A DNA stretch of 64,000 nucleotides from Micromonospora parva (GTDB taxonomy: Bacteria > Actinomycetota > Actinomycetes > Mycobacteriales > Micromonosporaceae): NCBI RefSeq assembly GCF_000718515.1, contig NZ_JNZS01000013.1:1-64000 (forward strand), in the 5' to 3' direction. The notes under the pieces are model-generated. The model ran no database searches, was not told the DNA's origin, and saw nothing but the letters and a program-made list of their open reading frames with translations. Positions 54,838 to 64,000 of the stretch are shown piece after piece. How positions within the stretch are numbered: the first letter of the stretch is position 1; every line of letters begins with the position of its first letter. The translations under genes were made by a program, and so were the position numbers.

Positions 54838-57111
54838 CCCGCCGACGAGCGGGGCGGGCAGCGGCGCAACGTGCAGCACCGCCAGCCGGGACACCGCCCG
54901 GGTGAGCACCACGTACAACCGGTGCAGCCCGCGTGGCTCGGCCGCGACGATCGCCGCCGGCTCGACCACCACCACATGGTCGTACTCAAGGCCCTTGACC
55001 AGTGTCGCCGGCACCACCGTGACCCGCTCCGCGGCCGCCACATCGTCGGCGGTCGCGGTCTCGACACCCGCCTCGGCCAGCGCCGCGCGCAGGCCGTCGA
55101 CAGCGTCGTCCGCGGCGATCACACCGACCGAGCCGTCATGCGTGAGCGCCGCCCGCACCTCGGCCACCGTCGCCGACGTCAGGTCGGTCACCGTACGCAC
55201 GTCCAGGCCGCCGTCGCGGCGCAGCGACTCGGCCGGCGGTACGTCCACAGCGAGCGCCGGGAGCAGCAGGTTCGCGAACGCGACCACCGCCGCGGGCACC
55301 CGGAAACCGACGGTCAACGGCACCACCACCGCGTCCGGCTTACCCAGATGGGCAAGGGACTCCCGCCAGTCCGTCGCCGCCCACGGCGCGGTGCCCTGGG
55401 CAAGGTCACCCAGGAGCGTGACCGAGCCGTGCTCGCTGCGCCGAGCGATGGCCCGGCACTGCATCGGGGAGAGGTCCTGCGCCTCATCCACCACCACGTG
55501 CCCGAACCCGGAGAGCCGTTCCAGCAGCCCGGTCGCCTCGTCGATCAACACCGCGTCGGCGGCGGTCCAACGGGTCGCCTTCGGGGTGCGGGCCGGCTTG
55601 GCCCAGACGAGCTGCGCCTGCTCGGCGTCGCTGAGCAGCCCGTCCGCCGCGGCGGCGAGCCGCGCCGGGTCGGCGAACAGGCCGTGCACCAGCCCTTCCG
55701 GGGTGAGCGCCGGCCAGACCGCGTCCAGGAAGTCGAGCACCGGCCGGCAGCGGCTCATCCGGCGCAGCCAGGCATCGCTGGGCGACTCCGCCCGCCGCGC
55801 CTCGGCCTGCCGTTGCAGCAGGCTCACCACCCGTGCCTGAACGCGTTCCCGACCAGTGCCGTACGGCAGCCCCTCCCGGCGGGTCTCCTCGACGATCCGG
55901 TGCAACGGCTCCAGCCCGATCCGCCAGCGGAACGAACCGTCCGACACCGTGATCGACTCGGTCGGGGTGCCGATCTGCGCCTGCACCGCGCGCCGCAGCA
56001 CGTCGGCCATCCGTACGTCGTGTTTGAGCGCGGCCACCGCCGGCGCCTCGACCGCCCGGACCGGCACCCGGGAGATCAACTCCTCCACCGTGGCCTGCTC
56101 GACCTCGACCTCACCGAGCGCCGGCAGCACCGCCGCGATGTACGACAGGAACGCCCGGTTCGGCCCGACGATCAACACACCCGCCCGCCGCAACCGCTCC
56201 CGGTGCAGATAGAGCAGGTACGCGGCCCGGTGCAGACCCACCGCCGTCTTTCCGGTGCCCGGCGCGCCCTGCACACAGATCGAGTCGGCGAGGTCGGCCC
56301 GCACCAGCTCGTCCTGCTCCGGCTGGATCGTGGCCACGATGTCCCGCATCGGCCCGACGCGCGGACGCTCGATCTCGGCGGTGAGGATCCGACTGGTCGT
56401 ACCAAACTCTTCGCCCCGATCCAGCCGCTCATCCTCGAAGCTGGTCAGGACGCCGTTGCTGAACCCGAACCGTCGCCGGACCGCCACCCCCTGTGGATCG
56501 CGCACACTGGCCCGGTAGAACGAGCGGGAGACCGGTGCCCGCCAGTCCAGCACCAGCGGCTCGCCGCGCTCGTCGGTGACATGCCGCCGCCCCACGTGAT
56601 AGCGCCGCCCCTCATGATCACCGCTGGTGTCGGGTGCGGTCGGGTCGCTCGTGGTCGGGCTGCCGGTGGCAGTGCTGTCCGTGGGCCGGTCGTGGGTGGC
56701 CGCGCTGGTTGGGGTCGTGCTGGTTGGGGTCGTGCTGGTTGGGGCCGTGCTGGTTGGGGCAGCGCTGGTTGGCGCCGGGCTGGTCGTTGCCGGGCTGGTC
56801 GTTGCCGCGCTGGTCGGAGTCCCGCTGGTTGGGGTCGCGTCGGTTGGGGCCTCGGCGAAGTCGAGGCGGCCGAAGAAGAGTGGTGTGGTCGGGTCGTCGG
56901 CCAGCTCGGCGACCCGGCGAGCGAGGGTGCGACCGAGGGTCTCGGCCGCGTAGGCGTCGCCGGCCACCTGGTCACCGGTGGCGAAGAGAGACTCGGCCCT
57001 CGCCCGCATCCGAGCCAACGCCGCCCGCGAGGTGGACAGGTGTGCGCGTTCGGCGGCCAGGTCCGCGTCGAGGTCGGTGTCAGGCTGGGTGTCGAGGTCA
57101 AGTGCGGGCAT
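54826..57111 (-). CDS. helD: HelD-like UvrD-family helicase (RNA polymerase-associated)
   Basis: This 761-residue protein matches the actinobacterial (class II) HelD: an N-terminal coiled coil (about 15-75), YHVGRRHVTDE and WRAPVSRSFYRAS before the RecA domain, GAPGTGKT (about 282-289) and a C-terminal second RecA domain with VKGLEYDHVVVVEP. HelD pulls stalled RNA polymerase off DNA and can protect it from rifampicin. A Thr/Ser/Pro-rich insertion (about 88-155) between the coil and the first RecA domain is not part of the usual family. Confidence 0.9.
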   Translation of the reverse strand: MPALDLDTQPDTDLDADLAAERAHLSTSRAALARMRARAESLFATGDQVAGDAYAAETLGRTLARRVAELADDPTTPLFFGRLDFAEAPTDATPTSGTPTSAATTSPATTSPAPTSAAPTSTAPTSTTPTSTTPTSAATHDRPTDSTATGSPTTSDPTAPDTSGDHEGRRYHVGRRHVTDERGEPLVLDWRAPVSRSFYRASVRDPQGVAVRRRFGFSNGVLTSFEDERLDRGEEFGTTSRILTAEIERPRVGPMRDIVATIQPEQDELVRADLADSICVQGAPGTGKTAVGLHRAAYLLYLHRERLRRAGVLIVGPNRAFLSYIAAVLPALGEVEVEQATVEELISRVPVRAVEAPAVAALKHDVRMADVLRRAVQAQIGTPTESITVSDGSFRWRIGLEPLHRIVEETRREGLPYGTGRERVQARVVSLLQRQAEARRAESPSDAWLRRMSRCRPVLDFLDAVWPALTPEGLVHGLFADPARLAAAADGLLSDAEQAQLVWAKPARTPKATRWTAADAVLIDEATGLLERLSGFGHVVVDEAQDLSPMQCRAIARRSEHGSVTLLGDLAQGTAPWAATDWRESLAHLGKPDAVVVPLTVGFRVPAAVVAFANLLLPALAVDVPPAESLRRDGGLDVRTVTDLTSATVAEVRAALTHDGSVGVIAADDAVDGLRAALAEAGVETATADDVAAAERVTVVPATLVKGLEYDHVVVVEPAAIVAAEPRGLHRLYVVLTRAVSRLAVLHVAPLPAPLVGGSAG
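56701..56850 (-). repeat. In-frame 15-bp tandem repeats in helD
   Basis: About ten 15-bp units (GTGCTGGTTGGGGTC-like on the plus strand) code for TSTTP/TSAAP pentapeptides in HelD. The 5' units are almost identical. The length is a multiple of three, so copy number can change without a frameshift. Confidence 0.88.
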
Positions 57112-57426
57112 GCTGACGTCCCATCGTTCACATCTGCTGCGCGCTCGCGTGTCCGGGGGCGGATGGCCGGCCGCCCGGCGCGACGACGCCCGTTCCGGTG
57201 CAGCTCACCTCGGCCGTCAAGCGGCCTGCAACCCTACGCTCCCCAGCCCGCCGCAGCCAGCGAATTACCGACGCGACCACCCATCCGAGACGGCGTGTTG
57301 CAGCGCCGGACGTCGCCGAAGTGACGCGTTGACGGGTAGCACCGCATCGAGATGGACGTGATGCCGAGGTCGGATGCCGACTGATCATCAGGTCCCGCGC
57401 CGTGCGCCCCCGCCCTGTCCCGCGTC

Positions 57427-57530
57427 GCGCCTCGCGCTGCGCGCTGTACTCGCGCCTCGCGCTGCGCGCTGTACTCGCGCCTCGCGCTGTACTCGCGCCT
57501 CGCGCTGCGCGCTGCGCGCCGTGCTCTCGC
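57427..57530. repeat. 25-bp tandem repeat
   Basis: Two perfect copies of a 25-bp unit (starting GCGCCTCGCGCTGCGCGC) are followed by an 18-bp shortened copy and a partial diverged one. Confidence 0.8.
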
Positions 57531-57555
57531 ACACCGCGACCGCCGTGGGTGCCGT

Positions 57556-57632
57556 GATCGACTCGGTTTTCATGAAGTCGCGGTGTCCAAGCCGGTGCGA
57601 CGCCCCGACTTTCAGGAAACCGAGTCGATCAA
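57556..57632. repeat. Palindromic repeat element, family 1 copy B
   Basis: Arms at 57556-57581 and 57607-57632 share the outer TGATCGACTCGGTTT and pair at about 22 of 26 positions. Read on the minus strand, its right half (GGACACCGCGACTTC, then ACCGAGTCGATC) matches the right half of the element at 27585-27659 at most positions. Confidence 0.78.
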
Positions 57633-57679
57633 CAGGAGACGCGGCTTGGGCGGCGGGGACTGGCGGATCGTCGTGGCCG

Positions 57680-57830
57680 CTGGCCGCTGGCCGCTGGCCG
57701 TGGGTCGCTGGCCGTGGGTCTCGGGCCGTGGGTCACGGGCCGCTGGCCGCTGGCCGTGGGTCACCGGCCGCGGGTCGGGGGTCGCGGGTCGCTGGCCGCT
57801 TGCCGCGGTTCGCGGTTCCTGGTCGCGGTC
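57680..57830. repeat. Degenerate GGCCGCT/GGCCGTGGGTC tandem repeats
   Basis: About 150 bp are made of short units GGCCGCT, GGCCGTGGGTC and GGGTC in changing order. No reading frame on either strand gives a believable protein. Confidence 0.7.
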
Positions 57831-57858
57831 ATGGGCGGCGTGGGCGTGCTCGGCAGCG

Positions 57859-58131
57859 TCAGCAGCGCAGGTGGTAGTGGTTGCGACGTGGAGTGTGCAG
57901 CGGGTCGAGCCAACTGGGCGGGAGGAAGTCAGGGCGACCGTCCGCCGCGATACGGACCGCCCAATCGCCGTGGTGGATGAGCCGGTGGTGGTAGCCGCAG
58001 AGCAGCACCGCATTGCCCAGCGCCGTCACCCCACCGTCGGCCCAGTGTCGGATGTGGTGGCCGTCGCACCACCTCGGCGGCCGATCACTTCCGGGTCGGT
58101 GTCGATCAATGAGGGGAACCAAGCGATCCAC
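57859..58131 (-). pseudogene. Truncated DUF222/HNH endonuclease
   Basis: The 90-codon frame ends a DUF222 (13E12-type) HNH nuclease: DRPPRWCDGHHIRHWADGG, then LCGYHHRLIHHGDW and DFLPPSWLDP are the metal-binding and terminal motifs. The DUF222 domain and the normal sequence before the zinc site are missing, an in-frame stop lies about ten codons upstream of the first start, and the next gene upstream is on the other strand. It is a 3' remnant of a gene family that often multiplies in actinobacteria. Confidence 0.85.
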
Positions 58132-58243
58132 GCCGCGCGTGCCGTCGAATCCGCCTGCTCACTAGCAAAGGACAGACGCCATGTGACCCGAGCGGGACGT
58201 GGTGGTGATGGCAGGTTGGAAGGTCTGCCGGGATCATGGGCCT

Positions 58244-58828
58244 ATGACCGAGGCCCGCTCCGATTCGCGCCGGATGACGATCAGCGACCCGCAGGTGATG
58301 CGGGCGATGGCCCATCCGGCGCGGATCGCGATCATGGAGTACCTGAACAGCCGCGAGGCCGGCGGGACCGCCACCGAGTGTGCCGAGATCGTCGGGCTGT
58401 CGCCGAGCGCCACCAGTTACCACCTGCGGGCGCTGGCGAAGTTCGGGCTGGTCGAGCAGGCGCCGAGTCGGGGGGACGCGCGTGAGCGGTTGTGGCGCGT
58501 GCCGAGTGGGAGTGTGCTGGTCGAGGCGGGCCGTGATGCCGGGCCCGAGGCGCGGGCGGCCGAGCAGGCGCTGGTGGAGGCGCATGCGGTCCGGGCCATG
58601 GAGCGGACCCGGGACTGGTTGCGGCGCGCCGGGGACGAGCCCGCCGAGTGGTACGACACGGCGCTGTTCACCGACACGCTGGTGCTGCTCACCGCTGAGG
58701 AGTTGGCCGAGTTGAACGAGGCGGTGCTGGCGCTGCTCCGGCCGTACCACCCGCGACGGCGGCAGGGTGAGCCGCCGCCGGGGGCGCGCACTGTCGCCGT
58801 GCAGTACCGGACGGTGCCGTTGGCATAG
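58244..58828 (+). CDS. ArsR-type winged-helix regulator
   Basis: This 194-residue protein has an ArsR-like winged helix (about 12-95) with AHPARIAIMEYL and GLSPSATSYHLRALAKFGLV, and a helical C-terminus with an EEL-rich dimer region. The metal-site cysteines of classic ArsR are absent. It is 42 bp upstream of an MFS exporter gene whose start is bracketed by a 14-bp inverted repeat, which is very likely its operator. ATG 58244 was chosen; ATG 58274 also possible. Confidence 0.86.
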   Translation: MTEARSDSRRMTISDPQVMRAMAHPARIAIMEYLNSREAGGTATECAEIVGLSPSATSYHLRALAKFGLVEQAPSRGDARERLWRVPSGSVLVEAGRDAGPEARAAEQALVEAHAVRAMERTRDWLRRAGDEPAEWYDTALFTDTLVLLTAEELAELNEAVLALLRPYHPRRRQGEPPPGARTVAVQYRTVPLA

Positions 58829-58834
58829 GCGGGG

Positions 58835-58864
58835 TTGCATGAATCAGTTGTGAAGGATTATTTT
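58835..58864 (+). promoter_or_regulatory. MFS gene promoter
   Basis: TTGCAT (58835-58840), an 18-nt spacer and TATTTT (58859-58864) place the transcription start at about the ATG at 58871, so the mRNA may be leaderless. The operator arms lie on each side of the -10 box. Confidence 0.5.
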
Positions 58865-58870
58865 CGAAGT

Positions 58871-58887
<17 letters not shown>
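58844..58887. promoter_or_regulatory. Inverted-repeat operator at the MFS start
   Basis: TCAGTTGTGAAGGA (58844-58857) and its exact complement TCCTTCACAACTGA (58874-58887) are separated by 16 bp and flank the -10 box and the start codon. The symmetry and the neighbouring regulator gene point to an operator; in RNA only the downstream arm would be present if the transcript is leaderless, so a hairpin is less likely. Confidence 0.75.
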
Positions 58888-61146
<2,259 letters not shown>

Positions 61147-61168
61147 CCCCTGCCGACGGCGCACCAAC

Positions 61169-61194
61169 GGCCCGGGTCGGCAGCGGCCCGGGCC
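61169..61194. terminator. Possible hairpin terminator between convergent genes
   Basis: GGCCCGGG (61169-61176) and CCCGGGCC (61187-61194) form an 8-bp stem with a 10-nt loop between the convergent mqnA and serine hydrolase genes. Confidence 0.5.
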
Positions 61195-61212
61195 GGCGTC
61201 AGCGTGGACGGC

Positions 61213-62169
61213 TCAGGTGCCGGTGCGGAGCAGCGCCTCGGTGATCTTCTCGCAGTTCTTCATGCCGTAGTCGTAGCCCATGTTGATCGGGTACTTGACC
61301 ATCACGCCCATCGTCCAGGTGTCGCCGATGGCCAGGCAGTTGATGTGCATCTCCTGCTCCCTGGTCCGGTCGATCCACCCGTTCTTGATGGCGATCTTCT
61401 TCTGCTCGGCGGCCGGGAAGGCCTTGCGGATACCGAAGTCGCCGCCGCCACGAACCAGCTTCATCTCGTTGAGCAGCCACTTGGTCCACTTCGGCCCGGC
61501 GGCGGTGCCGGTGGCGATGCAGTTGCCCATCCGGGCGGTGTCCCGGGGTGAGAGCGCCGTCCGGCTCCAGCCCTTGTCGGGGGCGACGCTGCTGTCGGTC
61601 AGCTCGCACATGGAGATCAGGCGCTTGATCGAGGCGTCTCGGCCGACCAGGTTGTAGAACTGCTCGGCCCGGGTGTTGTCGCTGTCCCGGATGATCCGGG
61701 TCGCGTCGGCGAGCTTCGCGTCGCTCGGGGTCTGGCCGGCGTCGGCCGCGCGGCGCAGGTAGTCAGCGACGATCCACGCCTTGATCATGGAGGCGGTCGT
61801 GCTGGTCTCGTCCATGTTCTTCGAACCGATGATTTTTCCGGTTCGGCGGTCCAGGACGCTCCAGGCGTACCAGCCCTCGATGTCGAGGTCGAGATTCTTG
61901 GCCGCGAAGGGCAGCGGCTCCAGCGACGGGCTGGGGCTCGGTGACGGCGCGGACGGCTGGCGGGCACTGCGGTCGGTGCCGGAGCCGGTGGGCCGGTCGC
62001 TGGTGCCGGCGTCGCCCCACTTGGCGGCGGCGGACGACTCGAACGGCGACCCGGGCAGCAACCGCAGCGACACCAGCACCAGGCCGATGAGGATGACCGC
62101 GATGGCGATCAGCCGCATCGGGGAGGCGTCACCGTCGCCACGCCGGTCTCCCCGACGGGTGCCGGCCAT
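61213..62169 (-). CDS. Membrane-anchored SxxK serine hydrolase (beta-lactamase fold), paralogue 1
   Basis: This 318-residue protein has one N-terminal helix (about 18-38), a Ser/Pro linker and a penicillin-binding-like domain (about 95-318). The three motifs are SMIK (127-130), SDN (163-165) and KNG (262-264), so the active site looks complete. It faces outward. The role could be beta-lactam hydrolysis, D,D-peptidase or esterase activity. It overlaps its upstream paralogue by one base and forms a tandem pair with it. Confidence 0.82.
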   Translation of the reverse strand: MAGTRRGDRRGDGDASPMRLIAIAVILIGLVLVSLRLLPGSPFESSAAAKWGDAGTSDRPTGSGTDRSARQPSAPSPSPSPSLEPLPFAAKNLDLDIEGWYAWSVLDRRTGKIIGSKNMDETSTTASMIKAWIVADYLRRAADAGQTPSDAKLADATRIIRDSDNTRAEQFYNLVGRDASIKRLISMCELTDSSVAPDKGWSRTALSPRDTARMGNCIATGTAAGPKWTKWLLNEMKLVRGGGDFGIRKAFPAAEQKKIAIKNGWIDRTREQEMHINCLAIGDTWTMGVMVKYPINMGYDYGMKNCEKITEALLRTGT

Positions 62170-63158
62170 CAGAGCTTCCCGACCGGCTGCTGCGGCACCT
62201 TGAGCGCGGCACCCGGCTGCGGGGTGACCAGTTGGGTGGCCACGCTGGCGCAGACCTTCGCGCCGTAGTCCAGGCCGGTCCTGATCGGGTAGCGCAGCAT
62301 CACCGCCAGGCTCCACTTGCTGGTGACGGCGAGGCAGTTGACGTGCCAGTTGCCGTCGCCGTAGATCGGGGTCCAACCGTTCTTGATGCTGACCGGGCCC
62401 TGCGAGGTGATCGACTTGGGTAGACCGTCGATGATCCCCCAGCGGCCGCCACCGGAGTCGGGCTTCTGGTCCTTGGCCGCGGTGGTGCCCGTGACCTTGC
62501 TCATCTGGTCCAGCACCCACTTCGTCCACTTCGGGCCGGCGGCCTTGCCGTCGGCGATGCAGTCGCCGAGTCGGACCGCGTCGCGGGGAGACATCCGGGT
62601 GTAGCTCCAGAAGCCGGTGTACGGCTTGGTGTTGCCGCGCTTGGTGTCGGTCAGCCCGCAGATCTTGATCGCCCGCTGGATCACCGCGTCCGGAACGCTG
62701 CTCGACGAGGCCTTGTAGGACCCGCCGGCAGCCCGGTGGACCGCGTTGGCGGCCTTGTCGTTGCTGTCGACGATGGCGAGTCGGGACGCCTCCTTCAACG
62801 ATGCCGGCGGCTCCTTGTCACCGAGCTGTCGCAGGTAGTCGGAGACGATCCACGCCTTGATCATCGATTCGGTGGAGCTGGTCGCGGCCATGTTCGACGA
62901 CCCGGAGATCTTGCCCGTCTTGCGGTCCATCAGGGCCCAGGAGAAGAAGTCACCCTTGAAGCTCACCGACACCGGACCGGCCGCCAGGGTGGGCGGCGGC
63001 GGTGGCGCGGGTGCGGGCGCGGCGACGCTCGACGTGCCGCCACCGCCGCCTCCGCCGCTGTCGTCGCTGGCAAGCCGGGCGTACGCGGTGGGGACCAGCA
63101 GGACGCCGCCGAGCACGACTGCCGTGATGGCGAGCACCAGGGTCACGCGAGATCGCAT
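62169..63158 (-). CDS. Membrane-anchored SxxK serine hydrolase (beta-lactamase fold), paralogue 2
   Basis: This 329-residue protein has an N-terminal helix or signal anchor (about 6-28), a glycine and proline linker (about 34-60) and a domain similar throughout to its downstream paralogue (KTGKISGSSNM and KIIGSKNM, GPKWTKWVLDQM and GPKWTKWLLNEM). Motifs are SMIK (98-101) and KNG, but the middle motif reads SND (132-134) where paralogue 1 has SDN. This exchange may change activity. GGAG lies upstream of the start. First gene of the pair. Confidence 0.82.
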   Translation of the reverse strand: MRSRVTLVLAITAVVLGGVLLVPTAYARLASDDSGGGGGGGTSSVAAPAPAPPPPPTLAAGPVSVSFKGDFFSWALMDRKTGKISGSSNMAATSSTESMIKAWIVSDYLRQLGDKEPPASLKEASRLAIVDSNDKAANAVHRAAGGSYKASSSSVPDAVIQRAIKICGLTDTKRGNTKPYTGFWSYTRMSPRDAVRLGDCIADGKAAGPKWTKWVLDQMSKVTGTTAAKDQKPDSGGGRWGIIDGLPKSITSQGPVSIKNGWTPIYGDGNWHVNCLAVTSKWSLAVMLRYPIRTGLDYGAKVCASVATQLVTPQPGAALKVPQQPVGKL

Positions 63159-63530
63159 GAGTGGGTGAACTCCAGGTGTCAGGGCCGGGGGGACCGGCTT
63201 GTCGTCGGGACGAATCGGGTGCGATCGCCGAGGCCGGGGGAGGTGGCCTCGGTGGAGATATCGATGCGCGGCAGCCGATCGGTTGTCCGGCAGAAGTCTA
63301 CGTCCGGACCGGCCGGCCGCCAGACTTCGACACTAGGCAACCTGCGATAAAGGCGAGTTATGGGGCCGGTATGAGGTTTTTGCAGGGGTTCACCTTTGTT
63401 TCGTGGCCCAAGTCACGGCGATGGAATGCCGCCCAGGTCGCGCAAAGCAGTCATTCGGCTACGGATGGGATGCGCGGATTCCTGTTACACCCCCTGGTGC
63501 AACGAGGCGCAAGCTGTAACACTTAGCCTC
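63159..63530. other. Divergent intergenic region before paaA
   Basis: This 372-bp stretch has no gene that I can support. It is less GC-rich near 63350-63450. Close to paaA it contains the half-sites TGTTACA (63483-63489) and TGTAACA (63515-63521), exact complements, the second overlapping a possible -10 box TAACAC (63517-63522). They may be an operator. Confidence 0.45.
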
Positions 63531-64000
63531 ATGTATGGCAACGACTTCTCCGCCCCGAACAGCGCCCCGGACGAGGCGCCCGGCGGTCTGCTGGGCGAGG
63601 TCGAGGCCGCCGAGGCGGAGCTGCGGGCAGCGGCGGCGCGCGGGCGGCGGGGCGGGCCCGCGCCGGACGAGGACCTGGCGGCGTACTTCGCCGAGGTGGT
63701 CGACGCCGAGCAGAAGATCGAACCCCGCGACTGGATGCCCGACGCGTACCGGCGGACGCTGATCCGGCAGATCGCCCAGCACGCCCACTCCGAGATCATC
63801 GGCATGCAGCCGGAGGGCAACTGGATCAGTCGGGCGCCGTCGCTCAAGCGCAAGGCGATCCTGCTGGCCAAGGTGCAGGACGAGGCGGGTCACGGCCTCT
63901 ACCTCTACGCCGCCGCCGAGACCCTCGGCATCAGCCGCGACGAACTGGTCCAGCTGCTGCTCGACGGCCGCCAGAAGTACAGCTCGATCTTCAACTACCC
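63531..64000 (+). CDS. paaA: Phenylacetyl-CoA 1,2-epoxidase subunit PaaA (partial, runs off the window)
   Basis: The first 156 residues are present. From about residue 55 the sequence matches PaaA, the catalytic di-iron subunit of the PaaABCE epoxidase: [24 protein letters not shown], here broken for length, holds iron-ligand residues ([11 protein letters not shown]), and [14 protein letters not shown] is the EXXH-type ligand segment. PaaA epoxidises phenylacetyl-CoA in aerobic phenylacetate catabolism. The N-terminal 50 residues are Ala-rich and longer than in E. coli. TAACAC about 8 nt upstream suggests a leaderless ATG. Confidence 0.93.
   Translation, partial: MYGNDFSAPNSAPDEAPGGLLGEVEAAEAELRAAAARGRRGGPAPDEDLAAYFAEVVDAEQKIEPRDWMPDAYRRTLIRQIAQHAHSEIIGMQPEGNWISRAPSLKRKAILLAKVQDEAGHGLYLYAAAETLGISRDELVQLLLDGRQKYSSIFNY

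Larger units (their letters stand above)
57112..58243. other. Accessory intergenic region with decayed sequence
   Basis: This 1.1-kb gap between helD and the ArsR-type gene has no intact gene. It contains two blocks of tandem repeats, a palindromic element and a truncated HNH nuclease, each listed separately. The remaining stretches show nothing I can identify. Confidence 0.7.

Noticed and set aside
61213..63158. A clinical-type class A beta-lactamase gene
   Set aside because: SxxK, SDN and KxG motifs are present but the omega-loop and overall sequence are unlike known beta-lactamases, so only a general serine hydrolase call is justified.
63535..63762. A 75-codon frame starting MATTSPP at the paaA start
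   Set aside because: It is out of frame with PaaA and arginine-rich; the PaaA frame has clear homology.

Overview
The window is GC-rich (about 70%) actinobacterial DNA, almost certainly from a Micromonospora or close Micromonosporaceae relative. Signs are the XRE/DUF5753 plus DUF397 pair, a BldC-type regulator, SpoIIE/STAS partner-switch proteins, many GTG starts, ATGA/GTGA gene overlaps, and several genes with a TANNNT -10 box 6-8 nt before the start codon (probably leaderless mRNAs). It is mostly ordinary chromosome with a few accessory patches; I see no rRNA, tRNA, CRISPR, prophage or complete IS element.

Layout. 0-5.5 kb: a PadR-ABC efflux/FtsX-type operon, then an unusual polysaccharide deacetylase-glycosyltransferase fusion. 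5.5-9.2 kb: oligopeptidase B divergent from a GlcE-like FAD oxidase whose promoter carries a near-consensus actinobacterial LexA box. 9.3-16.9 kb: a signalling island (HATPase-GAF-SpoIIE phosphatase, a soluble kinase with about eight near-identical HAMP repeats, a receiver protein, a STAS protein). 17.1-23.1 kb: the conserved hemL, phosphatase, tlpA, ccdA, resB, ccsB operon for heme and cytochrome c. 23.1-24.8 kb: an XRE/DUF397 cassette flanked by a duplicated hairpin. 24.8-27.6 kb: a secreted protein and a MarR regulator divergent from an AhpD-like gene, with a double operator between them.

27.7-32 kb: ubiD-ubiA and ubiX for late menaquinone synthesis, with a terpene synthase inserted antisense. 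With mqnE (41.6 kb) and mqnA (60.3 kb) they indicate the futalosine menaquinone route, which supplies quinone to the respiratory chain that the cytochrome c operon also serves. 32-35.7 kb: BldC-like, Lrp, SDR, a cysteine desulfhydrase-type PLP enzyme, a glycolipid-binding-like protein. 35.8-41.4 kb: a DEAD-box helicase with a long repetitive tail, a proline-rich membrane protein and an NlpC/P60 hydrolase. 43.7-47.1 kb: divergent secreted C39 and M14 peptidases. 47.3-50.4 kb: a cobalamin riboswitch with btuFCD. 50.5-57.1 kb: VOC protein, a four-gene ABC-2 operon, an unknown protein, HelD. 57.1-58.2 kb: decayed DNA with tandem repeats, a palindromic element and an HNH endonuclease remnant. 58.2-61.1 kb: ArsR-type regulator, MFS exporter with a strong operator, mqnA. 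61.2-63.2 kb: tandem SxxK serine hydrolases. The window ends inside paaA of phenylacetate catabolism.

Four intergenic palindromes of about 60-80 bp (27.6, 43.6, 50.4, 57.6 kb), two of them from one sequence family, look like dispersed elements; two sit between convergent genes and three touch or follow gene ends.
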